DNA from: Aphrocallistes beatrix
Taxonomy: Eukaryota; Porifera; Hexactinellida; Sceptrulophora; Aphrocallistidae
NCBI GenBank assembly: GCA_963281255.1
Contig: OY725501.1
Location: 1,775,674-1,839,673 of the forward strand
Direction of reading: 5' to 3'
DNA: 64,000 nt
Numbering within the stretch: position 1 is the stretch's first letter; each line of letters starts with the position of its first letter. Below are positions 22,008 to 33,148 of the stretch, in pieces. The translations under genes and the position numbers were made by a program. Below the pieces are notes generated by a model, which saw nothing but the letters and a program-made list of their open reading frames with translations, was not told the DNA's origin and searched no databases.

Positions 22008-22487
22008 CGAATTGATTGAAGAAACTGCCTGGCTGATTTTTGGCATGTGGGAGCATTTTGGCTATGGCTCCAGTAAGTTCTGAGTTCAGAGCAAAATGTC
22101 AACTCATCATGGAATTATGACGTCATCGTCACATTTTTAAAAGTTAAGCAACACAGTTATTCGGGCATAACTCAGCCATTATAGGCGATAGAAGGCTGAA
22201 ATTTTAATAGAATCTGTATACTAACACGCCTCACATATGATGCAACTATCATCAAAAAATGATGACTCATCACTCTGTTATGACGTCATCATTACGCATG
22301 AAAATTTTCAAAATTGATAAATTTGGTGATTCTTCGTGCGATATAGATGATAACAGTAGGACAGACATATTTAGAGATGTTATCTCCCTTATAATTAAAC
22401 AATGGTGACCCCAGGCGTCCGAAGGGAGCCTCAGGCGGACACAAAGTGTCTGCTAGCCGCGCAGCGCAAACAAGCGAAGCGCGCTTG
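21952..22487 (+). mobile_element. R1 family with long TA head
   Basis: A TA array (21952-22004) serves as the junction with the preceding inverted copy. The core starts AACGAATTGATTGAAG and ends with GCGCGCTTG at 22487, followed by TTAACC. It carries TGACGTCA twice and TGACTCA at 22263-22269. Confidence 0.8.
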
Positions 22488-23040
22488 TTAACCTTTAAAT
22501 TCAATCATAATGCACTTTAACATCAATAATAAAAAGTGATAGTACATTTTCGAACCTTAGACGTATTTTGAATCGATTCTGAAATTTCCTTTGAGAAATT
22601 TCAAAAGAATTTCCCCTAATTTCGGCGATTTTGTGCTAATGGCAAAGGCTCTCTCATAATCCATAGATTTTAACTCTAAATATAGTATTATCAAGGTATA
22701 GGAAACTGATGTTTATGCGGGTTTAATCACTAAAGGTAGCTCTAACTGTTATAGTTTTAAAGTTATGGTATTCAACGGATCGCTAAAAGTGGAAATTTCG
22801 TCCGTACTGCGAAATCATTTTGGCTCTACCTTTTGAACGGATTGTCAGATTTGGAAAATCTTTTCTTCTATGTATATATCGAGTCCTACTTGACATTGGT
22901 TAGCATAGAATATATCTAATTAGTTCACATCGCCAATTCTAAACAATTCCAAAGAGAATTGTATCAAGAATCTTATTTTCGGACATCAGGGGTCAAAAAT
23001 TTGTCATATGAAACTTGGACCTCAAAAGAATTTTGTTCAG

Positions 23041-24459
23041 AAAAATGACACTGTAATTCTGCAACGACACTGATGGTCTGATGATAGCATTAAACACTAC
23101 AACCTGACGGTTGCACAGCAAACGGGCCTTATGAAGAATTTGTGGGGGAATGAATAAAACAGTAGCCGGATTTAAGCCTCAGTTTTAAATTCCAAGGCTC
23201 AGTGAGGTTAAAATCAAAGAGGGTGTTTTCATTGGTTTACATCACAGGTATTCATTGATGAAGAGTTTGAAATTCTGCCAAAACAAAACAAAAAATAGCA
23301 AAGGAATTGATGAAAAATTTGATAATATTTATCAAAATAATATGATTTGTCACTACATTTGCTCTATTACTCACTTTGAATTTTGGGACAAATGTAGAGC
23401 AGCAAACAATGAGCATTGTGGGCGGTTAACCAGGACAAATCATCGATGGAGATACGTTCCTGAGAGATATGTTTCCTAACTTCAATTGAATAAATAATCC
23501 TAAATCAAAAGTGTAACCAATGACTTTCGCTAATAACATTATGGCATAGTATATAATTTTTACATTGAAAAAAGGCAAGTATTTACTAAACCGGAGCCAA
23601 TGATTGTTTTATTGTTTTTAAATCGTTTTCAGGCAGTGTATGAAGTGAAACTCACATTAGTTGAGTAGCAGAAGAATTGTGACGAGTGATATCGATATGT
23701 TCGATAACCAAGTTGTTTCAAATATATAATGTATATATTATTTGCACATTAAATAACCGAAACTTCATGGTTTAAGATATTTAGCGTATTTTACGGTTAC
23801 ATTTCGTAGTAATAGAAAATATATACACTCATTCATTGTTGAATTGGTCAGACATGGAAATAAACGTAAACTATCGACGAACAATACTCCAGAATTCTGG
23901 AGAATGTCCCAGCAAATTGAAGAATTGTGCAGTAATAGTGCTAACGCGCGCCAATAAAAAATTTTAACCTACAGTTCATCCCAAAGAAAAACATTAAAAG
24001 CAGTGAGATTTCTCTACTCACTAAGATTATGCATGAAATCCGTCATTACATAATTGTAGTAGCTTGATGGTAACTAATTAATTATTATAAATCAACGTTT
24101 GAAGTTTTTCAAAAATCAGTATATAATGCTGTGATATGAAATATTGACAGCAATTAATTAATTAATTATATATCTCTATTCGAAAAATTTCAATTTAAAG
24201 CACTATCAAAACGAATAATCTTTTGTGAATAATCTTGAAATAAAGCAGTTTTCCAGGTGATTATTTTAATTAGGTGATCCAAAGCTTCAGTGTTGTGAAA
24301 GTAAGGTAGTCGGAAAAAAATTGCTCTTATATATGTATATAACGAATAATCTAGTCGTAAGTATTTTAACAAATATTCAGTTCCAATTATCAATACCAAC
24401 ACAATACCTTCGAACAAAATGTAAGAATTATTACGTTTCTACTAATTGTCATAACTTAC
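23041..24459. other. Intron sequence, no feature recognised
   Basis: AT-rich sequence between the foldback and the RPN1 exon at 24460. A 74-codon frame at 23255 has no motif. No RNA gene was recognised. Confidence 0.5.
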
Positions 24460-24624
24460 CTTATCTCAAGCTCAACAGCCTCATTCAGCTCTAATAGGTG
24501 ACTGGTAGATATATTTCCAATTCCATCTCTATAGTATACATCCTTACCAGAAGCAGGAAGAAGAGTTTTAAAGGATCGAATAGCAGAAGGGCTACCTCCA
24601 TAAGGATTTCTTTGAAAATCATAC
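24460..24624 (-). CDS. RPN1: Ribophorin I, internal exon
   Basis: Reads [54 protein letters not shown]. The DVYYRD.IGN.STSHL block is one of the most conserved parts of ribophorin I. The acceptor TAATAG precedes 24624 and the donor GTAAGT follows 24460. Length is 165 nt, entering one base into a split Arg codon (AG from the upstream exon) and leaving in phase 2 (AG, completed by G of the 12901 exon). Confidence 0.96.
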
Positions 24625-25575
24625 CTATTAAATAAAAGAATGTTTCAATTTAGAAACCTCAAATAGGTATATCATATGATTTTCATACAGTTGGTTATTC
24701 TCATTCTCAGACTCCTCTAAACTTTAGATTATGAAATAGTCATTTGTTACTCGATATACTATATAATAGGACAATTTGAGGATTTCCTGATCAGTAAAAA
24801 GTGTTAAAGCATAGCCTACTATATATAAGGCCTAAGAGTTACTTAACCAGGGATGCAGTAGAAGATGGATGAATAAATACATCAGCTACCTTAAATCATT
24901 AACAAAGCACAATAGAGCTAAGGAATGTATTCCCAGCATATATAAATATGGTGCCAAAGCACCCATATCCGTTGTTAAAATTTAGATTAGCCAACAAATG
25001 ATTGCGCAACAGGTTATATTTGGGTCAAATTTAGTGATTTTCAGAGGCCGTTTAAGGGCACTTCTAAGTGAATGTGTTAATACTAAAAATTTGGAATTTT
25101 TTCATGGAATGTTCTTACATTCCAGTGTTGCTATGGAAACGTGTTTTGGCCGGTTGATCCTGGTATCAACAGTACAATCAAGCTTGACAAACAGAAGTTT
25201 TCTGGCCAGGAATGACCAAGGAAATTAGAGAATATGTATGTTCGATTTTCACATTGCAATTTTTATTATGGATTGTGTAAACAATGTCATTTTGAATAGT
25301 CTTAGAAAAAATCCTGATTAGTGACTACTGATAGGATTTAAATACTGGAGATTATTCTAGTCAAAATATACCGGACAGATGATAGCATCATTTCTGTAGT
25401 GCGGTGGAAACGTATAAGATCATCCAACGACAATTGCAAAAATAGTGCAATATACATTTTCAATTTTTTATGAACACTACCAACCTGTTACTAGAATTCC
25501 ATAAAATTTGAGTGGATTGGATTGGCATCCCAAACGGAGCGGGATAACTTGTTTAGAGGAGGCGACCATCACTTT

Positions 25576-25985
25576 TATACTAGTTACTACACATTCGCAT
25601 CACAAACCTTGGGAACAATTAGCGTTGGAGAGGAACAGGATGGCTATTGGGAGAGAACCAAAGCCGTATGAGTAAGTGTGGTAGGTGCGGTGGCTGTGGC
25701 ACAAATATTTTTGTCCACCACACCACGAATGGGAATTCATGCTCTCATTCCGACTAATTTCAATTTTTGAAACGCCACTTGGCCACACCAATAAATATTT
25801 ACTAACTACAACCTTGGAGGAGGAGGCAATCATTTTCAATTAAGTTACTATTTATTCGCATCGCACTCCTTGCAAATCTATTCGCTGGAGAGGAACGGGA
25901 TGGGAAGTGAGGAGGAGGAGGCCAACACAATTTACCCGCATCGTACTCCTTGTAAATCTATTCGCTGGAGAGGAATGGGATGGCG
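25576..25985. repeat. Three diverged ~60-bp repeats
   Basis: Units near 25576, 25840 and 25927 each contain an ATTCGCATC/CCCGCATC-like start, ACTCCTTG(C/T)AAATCTATTCG or its variant, and GGAGAGGAA(C/T)GGGATGG. Spacing is irregular. GGAGGAGG occurs between the units. Confidence 0.65.
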
Positions 25986-26159
25986 AGTGGAAAGGAGGAG
26001 GCCATCAAATCTAAAATTAAGTACTAATTGGTGAATGCACAACGCTCTGTAAACCTAAGTCTAGATTCAATGGTTTACGAGTTACTAGACAATTTACCAA
26101 ATGTGACCAAAGTGATAAATTGTCTAATAACTCGTAAACAATTGAATCTAGACGGGAAA

Positions 26160-26350
26160 ATTATATTATGGCTATAATATAATTTCAGCGTCAAGATTCA
26201 ATGGTTTACGAGTTATTAGTTATATTATATAAATTATATTATATTATATAAATTATATTATTTATTATATTATATTATATTATATTATATTATATTATAT
26301 TATATTATATTATATTAATTATATTATATTATATTAAATTATATTATATA
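26160..26350. repeat. ATATT/TTATA low-complexity array
   Basis: About 190 bp dominated by TATAT and TATATTA units, interrupted by AAATTATAT. Confidence 0.9.
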
Positions 26351-27099
26351 AAAAACGGTAAAAACGGAAATTATATTATATAGGAAGTAGTCTATTGGCT
26401 ATCAAAAAAGATAATTTGAATGCATAGTTATTGCGGTTTTCAAGATATGAACTCAACTGAGCAAAATGCGTCTCGAAGCAATGCTGGAATGTACAACATT
26501 CCATGAAAGAATTTCAATTTTTTGGCATCAACCCATTTACAGCTCAGTTCTGTGCGAAAAAAGTTATAATAAAAACACTTATTAGAAGCGGCCTTACAAC
26601 GGCCTCTGATAATAACTAAATTTGTCCCAAATATGACCTATTGCAGAATCATGTAATGACTACACTAAATATCAACAACGGATATGGGTAGTTTGACATA
26701 ATATTTATATATGCTGGTACTACATTCCAAAGCTAAAATTTTGCGTCGTTAATGATTTTAAGCCGATCATGTATTAGTTCAACCATCTTCGACCGCATCC
26801 ATGGTCCATTTTTGAAATCTAGATGGCAGGCCTTATATACAGAGGGCGATGCCTCTACAAAATAAATCTTAAACTACGGTGTCAGGAAGTGTCAACGATA
26901 TTTTTTTTCGATTTTAAAATGTTAGTTAGTTTATAATTATCTAATTTTATTCAATAGTAAATAATTATTGTGGTTGATCAATAAAGAGTCTACACAGATG
27001 ACAGAAAATGGTATAGAACTAACAACGGTTTTGTGAAGTTGAAATTCAGCGTTTACAATTGGATGGAAAATTGCTAAAATTCTTAGTGGTGCTGGAGGA

Positions 27100-27425
27100 A
27101 TGTTGCTAGTTCTGTACAGCAACATTCAACAAATCCATTATCCGGAAATGGTTAAAGACAGGTTCCCAATTAATCAATCAATCACAGATGCCAAAGTATT
27201 ATTTGAAAAGGTTAACGAATACCCTAACGAATACCGAATACCCTTGGGCTAATACTTCCCCCTACATTACACAAGTTGCTAGCACATGCACCGGATATCA
27301 TCTCAAAATTTAACGAAGGGCATGGACTAGAGCACTTATCTGAAGAAGGACTGGAGACTTCTAACAAAGATATTTGGAGATATAGAGATCGTCTTGCTCG
27401 AAGTTTTCATTTGAAGAAAATTTAA
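27100..27425 (+). pseudogene. RAG1/Transib-like transposase, C-terminal fragment
   Basis: The clear part is at 27255-27422: LPPTLHKLLAHAPDIISKFN, then LEHLSEEGLETSNKDIWRYR, DRLARS, then a stop at 27423. It lines up with the C-terminal catalytic region of RAG1 and Transib transposases (HK.LAH.PEII, SEG.ES.NK..RR.R...AR). The Glu in SEEGLETSNK falls at the third catalytic carboxylate. An upstream piece in another frame (DAKVLFEKVNEYP, 27187-27225) fits the preceding helix. The first two Asp residues, a RAG2-like gene and RSS-like ends are not present. It is a relic; assignment is from motif memory, not a search. Confidence 0.55.
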
Positions 27426-27612
27426 AGGATATATTTGTTCGATTCACAACCTACGTAACTATAGCCTATTCACGGTACGAATTTACCTCACCATGGATTA
27501 CTTCAAGTCTATTTTGTAAACAAAACATAATGTTTGAAATCAATTTAACTACGATAAAATGCAGTATATAATATAGGATAAGTATTGTTGTTAGTTTATA
27601 TTGTTTAGAATA

Positions 27613-28054
27613 CAGGTAATCCTCGCCGTTCGCGGTTTCGACTATTCGCGGAAAAATTTTTGAGTCTTGTTTTGCTATTCGCGACTCGTTCCCTCGACTA
27701 TCCGCGGTTTTCGTTGCTCTCTTCAGTAGTTTATGGGCTAGCATAAGTCCATAACCTTATACGTATCTACAATTTAGGTTTAGTACTAAAGGCTAGACTT
27801 TGCTATTTAGGTATGGTACTTAGGTTTGCTACTAGGGGATCTATATCTTTCATTTATTACTACTATTTTACTTGTGCCAGTGTTTGTATGAGTATTACAG
27901 CTCAACTATTGAATCAATAACGTATTTAGCAAATAGTATCTAGCGTCGTTTTTATAATCTAGGAACGCAACCCCACCATTCTCATTGAACTAACGTCTTG
28001 CCGTTCGCGACAATTCTCAGGAACGTAACCCCCGCGAACGGCGAGGGATACCTG
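27613..28054. mobile_element. Pogo/Tigger-like MITE
   Basis: Ends are CAGGTAATCCTCGCCGTTCG and CGAACGGCGAGGGATACCTG, flanked by TA on both sides. The interior repeats TTCGCGG/CTATTCGCG motifs. 442 bp, no transposase. Confidence 0.85.
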
Positions 28055-28406
28055 TATTTCATACATTTTCTTTCTAATTCCTAATTTATTCATCTACACG
28101 TAGATTTTTCTTAACAGTAAGCCAAATAGGTGTAGTGTAGCCAACTTCTGCTCTGATTACGACAGCACTGATTGCATCATTAATCGAAGGAAATGCAAGA
28201 AGAATGACAAAGGCTTCTCCATAGAGATGATGCATGGAAATTGGCGAGAGTCTTCATCTGTGCGATACATTTCTGTGAGAATATACTACTTCACTTCGAT
28301 ATTCCCCAGGGTGATGGTACATTGAAAAAAGTTTCCAGAAAACCTGGTTTTCATAAAATGCCAAGCCCATCAATCTTCCTAATTATCCTTCATATTTAAG
28401 TGTGAA

Positions 28407-29560
28407 TTGGGACCCTCAATTGTCATACTCATACATCCTGAAGCAGCAGCCGAACAAGTCGGCGAGGAAGACGAGGCTATGGGAGAGCATGGTGCTGGTG
28501 ATATGGAGAAATTTAGAGAAGATGGGTTAGATGGGCCTAGTATTGCAGATGACGTGGACTACTTTAGCAAGTTTATTGTGGTGAGATCGCTTAAAATGAA
28601 GTCAGTTGAGGTATGCGAGCACCTCACATCTTCCAGACAGATAACGGAGGTGAATTTACTATTAACCTGCTGAATACGACACTGCGCAACGGCGGCTAGA
28701 GGTACTTCTTACTCATAGTTGATCTCTTTCACATTACGTCGAAGCAATCCCGTTGAAAGACCAGACCGCCACGTCCATCGTTAACACATTCATGGAAGAA
28801 TGGGTTTATCGTGGACATGGCATACCAAATATTATGATCACAGATCAGGGGAAGAATGTGGAGGGTTAGCGGCGCACGAACTGTGCGACTTAGGGATTAC
28901 TAAATGTCACACTACACGGTGACACCCGGAGTCCGATGGGATGACCGAAATACATATCTGCTTCTTCAAATAAGTGATAGGTTGCATGATGCTCGAACGC
29001 CACCTAGAAAAGGGTTCCTGGCCATCGTTGTTGCAAGAGATTACTTTCTACTGCAATAATCTGGATAACACATCGAGAAAAGTATCTCCACACATGTTGC
29101 CGTTTGGCCGTCAGCCGAGATCACCAATCGATATGCTCATTAGCAGTGGTAATACTCCAACAAAAGTTACAGGGTCAGCCAGTCAGTATCACGAAACAAC
29201 GGTACGTAAAGAAGAGGCAAGAATTGAGTGAAATTGCACGACAAAATCAAGAGTGCACTTAATCGGGGGCTAAAAAGAAGTATGATAAAGGCAAGAAAAC
29301 CTCCAACATAACCACAGGAGATTGGGTCGTGATTACTATGAAGGACTATTCGTATACATGTTAGTTTGTAGTAAGAGAGAGAACTACAATTTTCCACCTC
29401 TTTTGTATTAATATTCACTATACTCCACTAAATTTCAGCAAAATATAGATCTGCTATACAGTTTGTATTTTGCACTTAAGACTTGAAGTAATCCATGGTT
29501 AAATGCCGTGAATAGGCTATAGATACGTAGGCTGTGTGTTCGATTGATTAAGATATTCTA
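28407..29560 (+). pseudogene. Chimeric retroviral-type integrase remnant, copy 1
   Basis: Two integrase-core pieces lie in tandem. The first is of KRBA2/Ginger-like type (DYFSKFIVVRSLKMKS, then a TDNG region). Within about 20 codons a second one of Ty3/gypsy type starts, with its hydrophobic strand and VEAIPLKDQTAT. A TDQG region, H2-type text and LPFGRQPRSPIDMLI follow further down. Many stops and shifts. The same fusion recurs at 61761-62800, and the two copies match past the frames to about 29560 (TATAGATACGTAGGCTGTGT). No LTRs, gag or reverse transcriptase were seen. Confidence 0.65.
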
Positions 29561-29796
29561 GCGAAACCCTTATTCGTGGTGATGATGATGATGGGAATGA
29601 TGATTGAATAACTTTGATTGCATTGTCCATATTCATTCTAATTATATTTATTACTTCCCCATATGTTATAACTTATTCATTAAAATGTGTCAAGTTATAA
29701 TGATGATACAAGTACAATATACGATGACGTCATAACCCGCATATATGAGTCACACAACAGTAATTATTCAATTTTTAGACAATGATAACCTATAGC

Positions 29797-30005
29797 ATAG
29801 CATTCTATATACTAAGGCAGCGCTGTCAAACAGGCGGCCCGCGGCCTTGCTTTGTGCGGCCCGCGTTGCGTCCAAAATGCCTCTATCCATACCCATCCCG
29901 AGTGCACGCCCCTGTATTGCGGCACGAAGTAAATATATTTGGACAGCCCTGTACTAAGGCAATGGCGGTGACCAAAATTAGTTTCATGGATTGGTTAAAT
30001 ACTTC
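29797..30005. repeat. Inverted partner of 32358-32445
   Basis: Outside the hAT MITE, GCATAGCATTCTATATACTA..GGCAATGGC..GACCAAAATTAG and GGATTGGTTAAATACTT match the reverse complement of 32358-32445. The partner lacks the MITE and so represents the empty site. Confidence 0.8.
29818..29951. mobile_element. 134-bp hAT-type MITE, GCGGCCC family
   Basis: Begins CAGCGCTGTCAAAC and ends TTTGGACAGCCCTG. The exact 8-bp duplication TACTAAGG lies at 29810-29817 and 29952-29959. It is a shorter sibling of the copy at 4969-5145, with an internal deletion. Confidence 0.9.
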
Positions 30006-30199
30006 AAAACCAACAATTTTGAAACTGTAGATATTTCAATTTTCCATTGATTTAGGCATTCACCCACCCAAACAAACTAACTATTATATCAGAACAATAG
30101 AAATGAGATATATTATTTGGTTTTCAATGAACATGGCCGAATTTATTAATACTTAATACATACAAAATATCAAAAGAATAATTAATCACAATATCGAGA

Positions 30200-30258
30200 T
30201 TTTGAGAGACAGACCTGACTTAGCTAGAGAGACAGACCTGACTTAGCTTGAGAGGCAG
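30200..30258. repeat. Short tandem repeat of ~23 bp
   Basis: GAGACAGACCTGACTTAGCT occurs twice, followed by a decayed third unit (GAGGCAGACTAG). Confidence 0.85.
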
Positions 30259-30514
30259 ACTAGTTCCATAGTAGCACATGCCCAATGAATAATATTAGTA
30301 CGGGAAGAGCCAGAATAAAAGTTCTAAATTTCTGCTGAGGGTGCAGATACATCGTTGTTAAAAGACTATTCTTCCCTACCCAATTCACATTGAACATTTT
30401 CTAAACAGCATTGACGAATTTCAAGAACTCAACAATTGGTTTCTTGTTTACAATGTTCTTTTCCATGATATAAGCTAACAGTCCGCCTGAAGTTTACTAA
30501 TGGAAAACCTAGGG

Positions 30515-30548
30515 TTAACATCGAAAGCCAGCAGGCTTTCGATGTTAA
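30515..30548. repeat. Perfect 15-bp-stem hairpin
   Basis: TTAACATCGAAAGCC, loop AGCA, GGCTTTCGATGTTAA. The stem is perfect and is not part of any repeat recognised here. Confidence 0.95.
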
Positions 30549-30720
30549 TTTGGAGCACGTTTAGATAAATTGCACTTATCCCAATTAAAAAGGTACTTAT
30601 GCCCACGTTTTATAGTAACAAGGATTGCATTCACTAAATTGGGGAAGGAAAACACTTTTTCTTCGTCTTTTAAATTCAGCTAATTGTTTCTACCCAACTT
30701 GAGTATGTATAATAATATTT

Positions 30721-31733
30721 AGGCTGGGTCAAGAAATGTACAAATGGTCGGATCAACTTCTACCTAGAGGAAAGTTGCCTCTCCTCCTTTCGAGGATTAT
30801 AAGAAATTTAGATTCGAAAAAAATTGAATTGACCCTTGCGGTTTTATAGTTTTGATGTGTCACTGCCACAGAATTGACTTTAAATCGTCCGAATTCTCAA
30901 AATCCTTTGACTTACCTACTTTAAATATATTCATTGGTAATAGTAAGTCGCCAATTTGCTGTCGAATGGTATATAAAGCTAATCTCTATCTCTTAGGATA
31001 CTAAAGTTATACAGATGTTTCCCGCTGAAACATATTCACGTATGTTTCAGCAGTGAACCTTAAGGAATTTTAATTGGGCGAATTTCTAAATGAATTTTAA
31101 AAGGGGCGAATTTCTATCTGTTCAAATGATGAATTGTTGATATGCACATATGGACCTAGAAACAAATTCTATGCAATATCTTTACTGCGAGAGTTACCTG
31201 AGTATGATCAAGAAGTAAATTGTGATGTTCTACAGAGAAATGCATATTTTTGTCAACCAGAAAATATTCTATTATCATTGCTTGCAGACATTGTTGTGCA
31301 AATTAGACAAAAGGCAGTGAAAACTATTTAGATATCTGCACCAACAATCCATCATTTGGACAGATAGAAATTCGCCCATTTAAAATTTCTTCATTAAGAT
31401 TCACTGCTGAAACATACGTGAATATGATTGATTGGGAAAAATCTCTTTTCACAAACCGCCTTTTATAAAATACTTCTCAAAAGAAATACTACATAATATT
31501 GTGTGTTAATTAATTAATATATTTAAAGGGGATAAATCAAAGGATTTTGAGAATTCGGACGATTTAAAGTCAATTGTGTAGAAGTGACACATCAAACTAT
31601 AAAACAGCAAGGGTAAAATCAAATTGTTTTTCGGATCTAAATTTCTTATAATCCTCGAAAGGAGGAAAGGCAACTTTTCCTTTAGGTAGAAGTGTATCCA
31701 ACCATTAGTACATTTCTTGACCCAGCCTATTAA
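30721..31733. mobile_element. ~1-kb foldback with captured coding piece
   Basis: Ends are AGGCTGGGTCAAGAAATGTAC and its mirror at about 31712-31733. The arms are about 350 bp (for example GAATTCTCAAAATCCTTTGA mirrors TCAAAGGATTTTGAGAATTC, and CTGCTGAAACATACGTGAAT mirrors ATTCACGTATGTTTCAGCAG). The loop carries a short protein remnant on the plus strand. Confidence 0.85.
31134..31331 (+). pseudogene. Unassigned TE-protein remnant in the foldback loop
   Basis: Contains VLQRNAYFCQPENILLSLLA then DIVVQIRQKAVKTI and a stop. A 'RNAYFAHPENLLLAML.D....IR..AV' segment is familiar from uncharacterised, widely repeated invertebrate proteins, but I cannot name its enzyme. Only about 60 residues remain. 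Function unknown. Confidence 0.35.
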
Positions 31734-31774
31734 TATGCATGATTCTAGAATAATTACATTACTTAAGAAATAAC

Positions 31775-31955
31775 TCCCCTTCGAATTTTGTTGTTTTGGT
31801 AGTATTCACAGGTCTTGGACTGGCTCGACACCATTTTCACACGAAGAGCACCATCTTTTGGGAAATTTAAAATCTTCATGAAGTGTTCTACTCCACTGTA
31901 ATTGGAAGTAGAGTCAAGCGCGCGACACAAGACATCGTCCAAATAATAATTTATG
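31775..31955 (-). other. Coding-like segment, unrecognised
   Basis: Read downwards, about 58 codons are open: RALDSTSNYSGVEHFMKILN, then FPKDGALRVKMVSSQSKTCE, ending KIRRGVIS and a stop. Composition looks like protein, but I do not recognise it. The pogo-like MITE at 31962 abuts its 5' side. It could be a TE gene tail or a terminal exon. Confidence 0.3.
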
Positions 31956-31961
31956 CAATTA

Positions 31962-32147
31962 CAGGTGACTCAGCTTATTCGGGACACTATGGTCCCGGAT
32001 ATTTTGTCCCGATTAAGCGGAGTTCCCAAATAACCGATGAAATTTAGTATTAGCTTCTATGTATGTGAACCATTTCGTTCCTGGAGTCTTGTCCCAATTA
32101 AGCAGTTGTCCTGATTAAGCGGTGTCCCGATTAAGCGGCGTTGACTG
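31962..32147. mobile_element. 186-bp pogo/Tigger-like MITE
   Basis: Ends are CAGGTGACTCAGCTTATTCG and GATTAAGCGGCGTTGACTG, between TA dinucleotides. GATTAAGCGG and GTCCCG motifs repeat inside. Confidence 0.82.
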
Positions 32148-32357
32148 TAGTGTTGTCAAGTGAGGTATTATAAATGAGTAATAGAAATAATATGCAGCAA
32201 AACAATACATTCCTGCTGTAATACACTAATGTTGAATGTGAAGTAAATATAAATATTGTGGTTACATAATATTTTCAAAATGAATATTTAAACAACTGAA
32301 CTCAAAATATGAGATAATTATATAGTTGATAATAACAGTTATTTAATTAGCGGATGA

Positions 32358-32445
32358 AGTATTTAACCAATCCATTGTACTAATTTTTGGTGACTGCCAT
32401 TGCCTTGGTATATAGAATGCTATGCCTATAGGTATACTATAATAC
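32358..32445. repeat. Empty-site paralog of the 29.8-kb repeat
   Basis: AAGTATTTAACCAATCCATT..GTGACTGCCATTGCCTTGGTATATAG mirrors 29797-30005 but has a single target octamer (CCTTGGTA) and no MITE. Confidence 0.8.
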
Positions 32446-33148
32446 ATATTAAGTCCCTATCTCAAAAAACAGAAATACGTATTTCTAGAATATTACCACT
32501 TTGTTTCACTATTGGATGACGTCATACAGAGCATGCCTGAAGCTATAGAAAAAAGTGGTCCCACCAATCGATTTTTTAGGTCCAAAAACCTATTAGTCAA
32601 TAATAATTTTTAAGTCCTAATCATCAACAGAAATACCTATTTCTAGATTATACTATGGGCCACCATTGGATGACGTCATAGTGATCATGCCTGAAGCAAA
32701 ATCCATCATAGCATCAAAGATTTATTCTCAACATTCCAAAATATTCAAATATTCTGAAAAAACACGCCCCTAAATTCCTTATTGCGAAAAGAATATTATT
32801 GACAACTTAAAAGGATGCTTAAAACTGGCCCAAATATAGCATATTGTGCAAAATTATGATCAATCATCATGATTTTGAAATGGATAAGTATATTTATTTG
32901 ATAGGAATACATTATTAAGGTATATTCTGCATGGTTTAACATTTTAGCCATTAATTTGTGAGCTTGATGGCCTTCTCTGGTATCGAATTCTGAGTATAAA
33001 TAAAAAAAGAGAGTTCTAATGAAGGGTACCTATGTCTGCTTTTGTGACACTCCTCTGCAAATGAAGTCTAACCACTGACCCGCGTGAAAAACTTCTAGTT
33101 TCAACCCTGTATGCAAATAATAAAAATAATTATGGAAATTTAACAAAC

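Larger units (their letters stand above)
18777..23040. mobile_element. Large foldback element split by later insertions
   Basis: The left arm at 18777-19545 is mirrored by 20218-20395 plus 22498-23040. Examples are GTTTTAAAGTTATGG / CCATAACTTTAAAAC, GGACTCGATATATA / ATATATCGAGTCC, and AGGGCTGCC / GGCAGCCCT. The right arm is cut at 20396/22490 by about 2.1 kb of R1 and MITE sequence. The spacer holds another palindrome-family segment (19846-20180). I see no convincing protein; a frame at about 18574 (MVAYRISKEEIAIISMLN) is short and unassigned. Confidence 0.75.
24812..26858. mobile_element. Palindromic element (~2 kb) with repetitive centre
   Basis: Outer ends are GCATAGCCTACTATATATAAGG and its decayed mirror CCTTATATACAGAGGGCGATGC. 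The arms share GATGC.GTCGAAGATGG-type text, GGTCATATTTGGGAC and GAGGCCGTTTAAGG. The inner mirror centre is near 26103 (ATAAATTGTCTAATAACTCG). Unrelated tandem repeats and an ATATT array sit between the arms. No transposase. Confidence 0.6.

Noticed and set aside
25576-25985. CRISPR-like or satellite array
   Set aside because: Only three diverged units at irregular spacing.
28407-29560. Complete LTR retrotransposon or endogenous virus
   Set aside because: No LTR pair, primer-binding site, gag, protease or reverse transcriptase; only joined integrase pieces.
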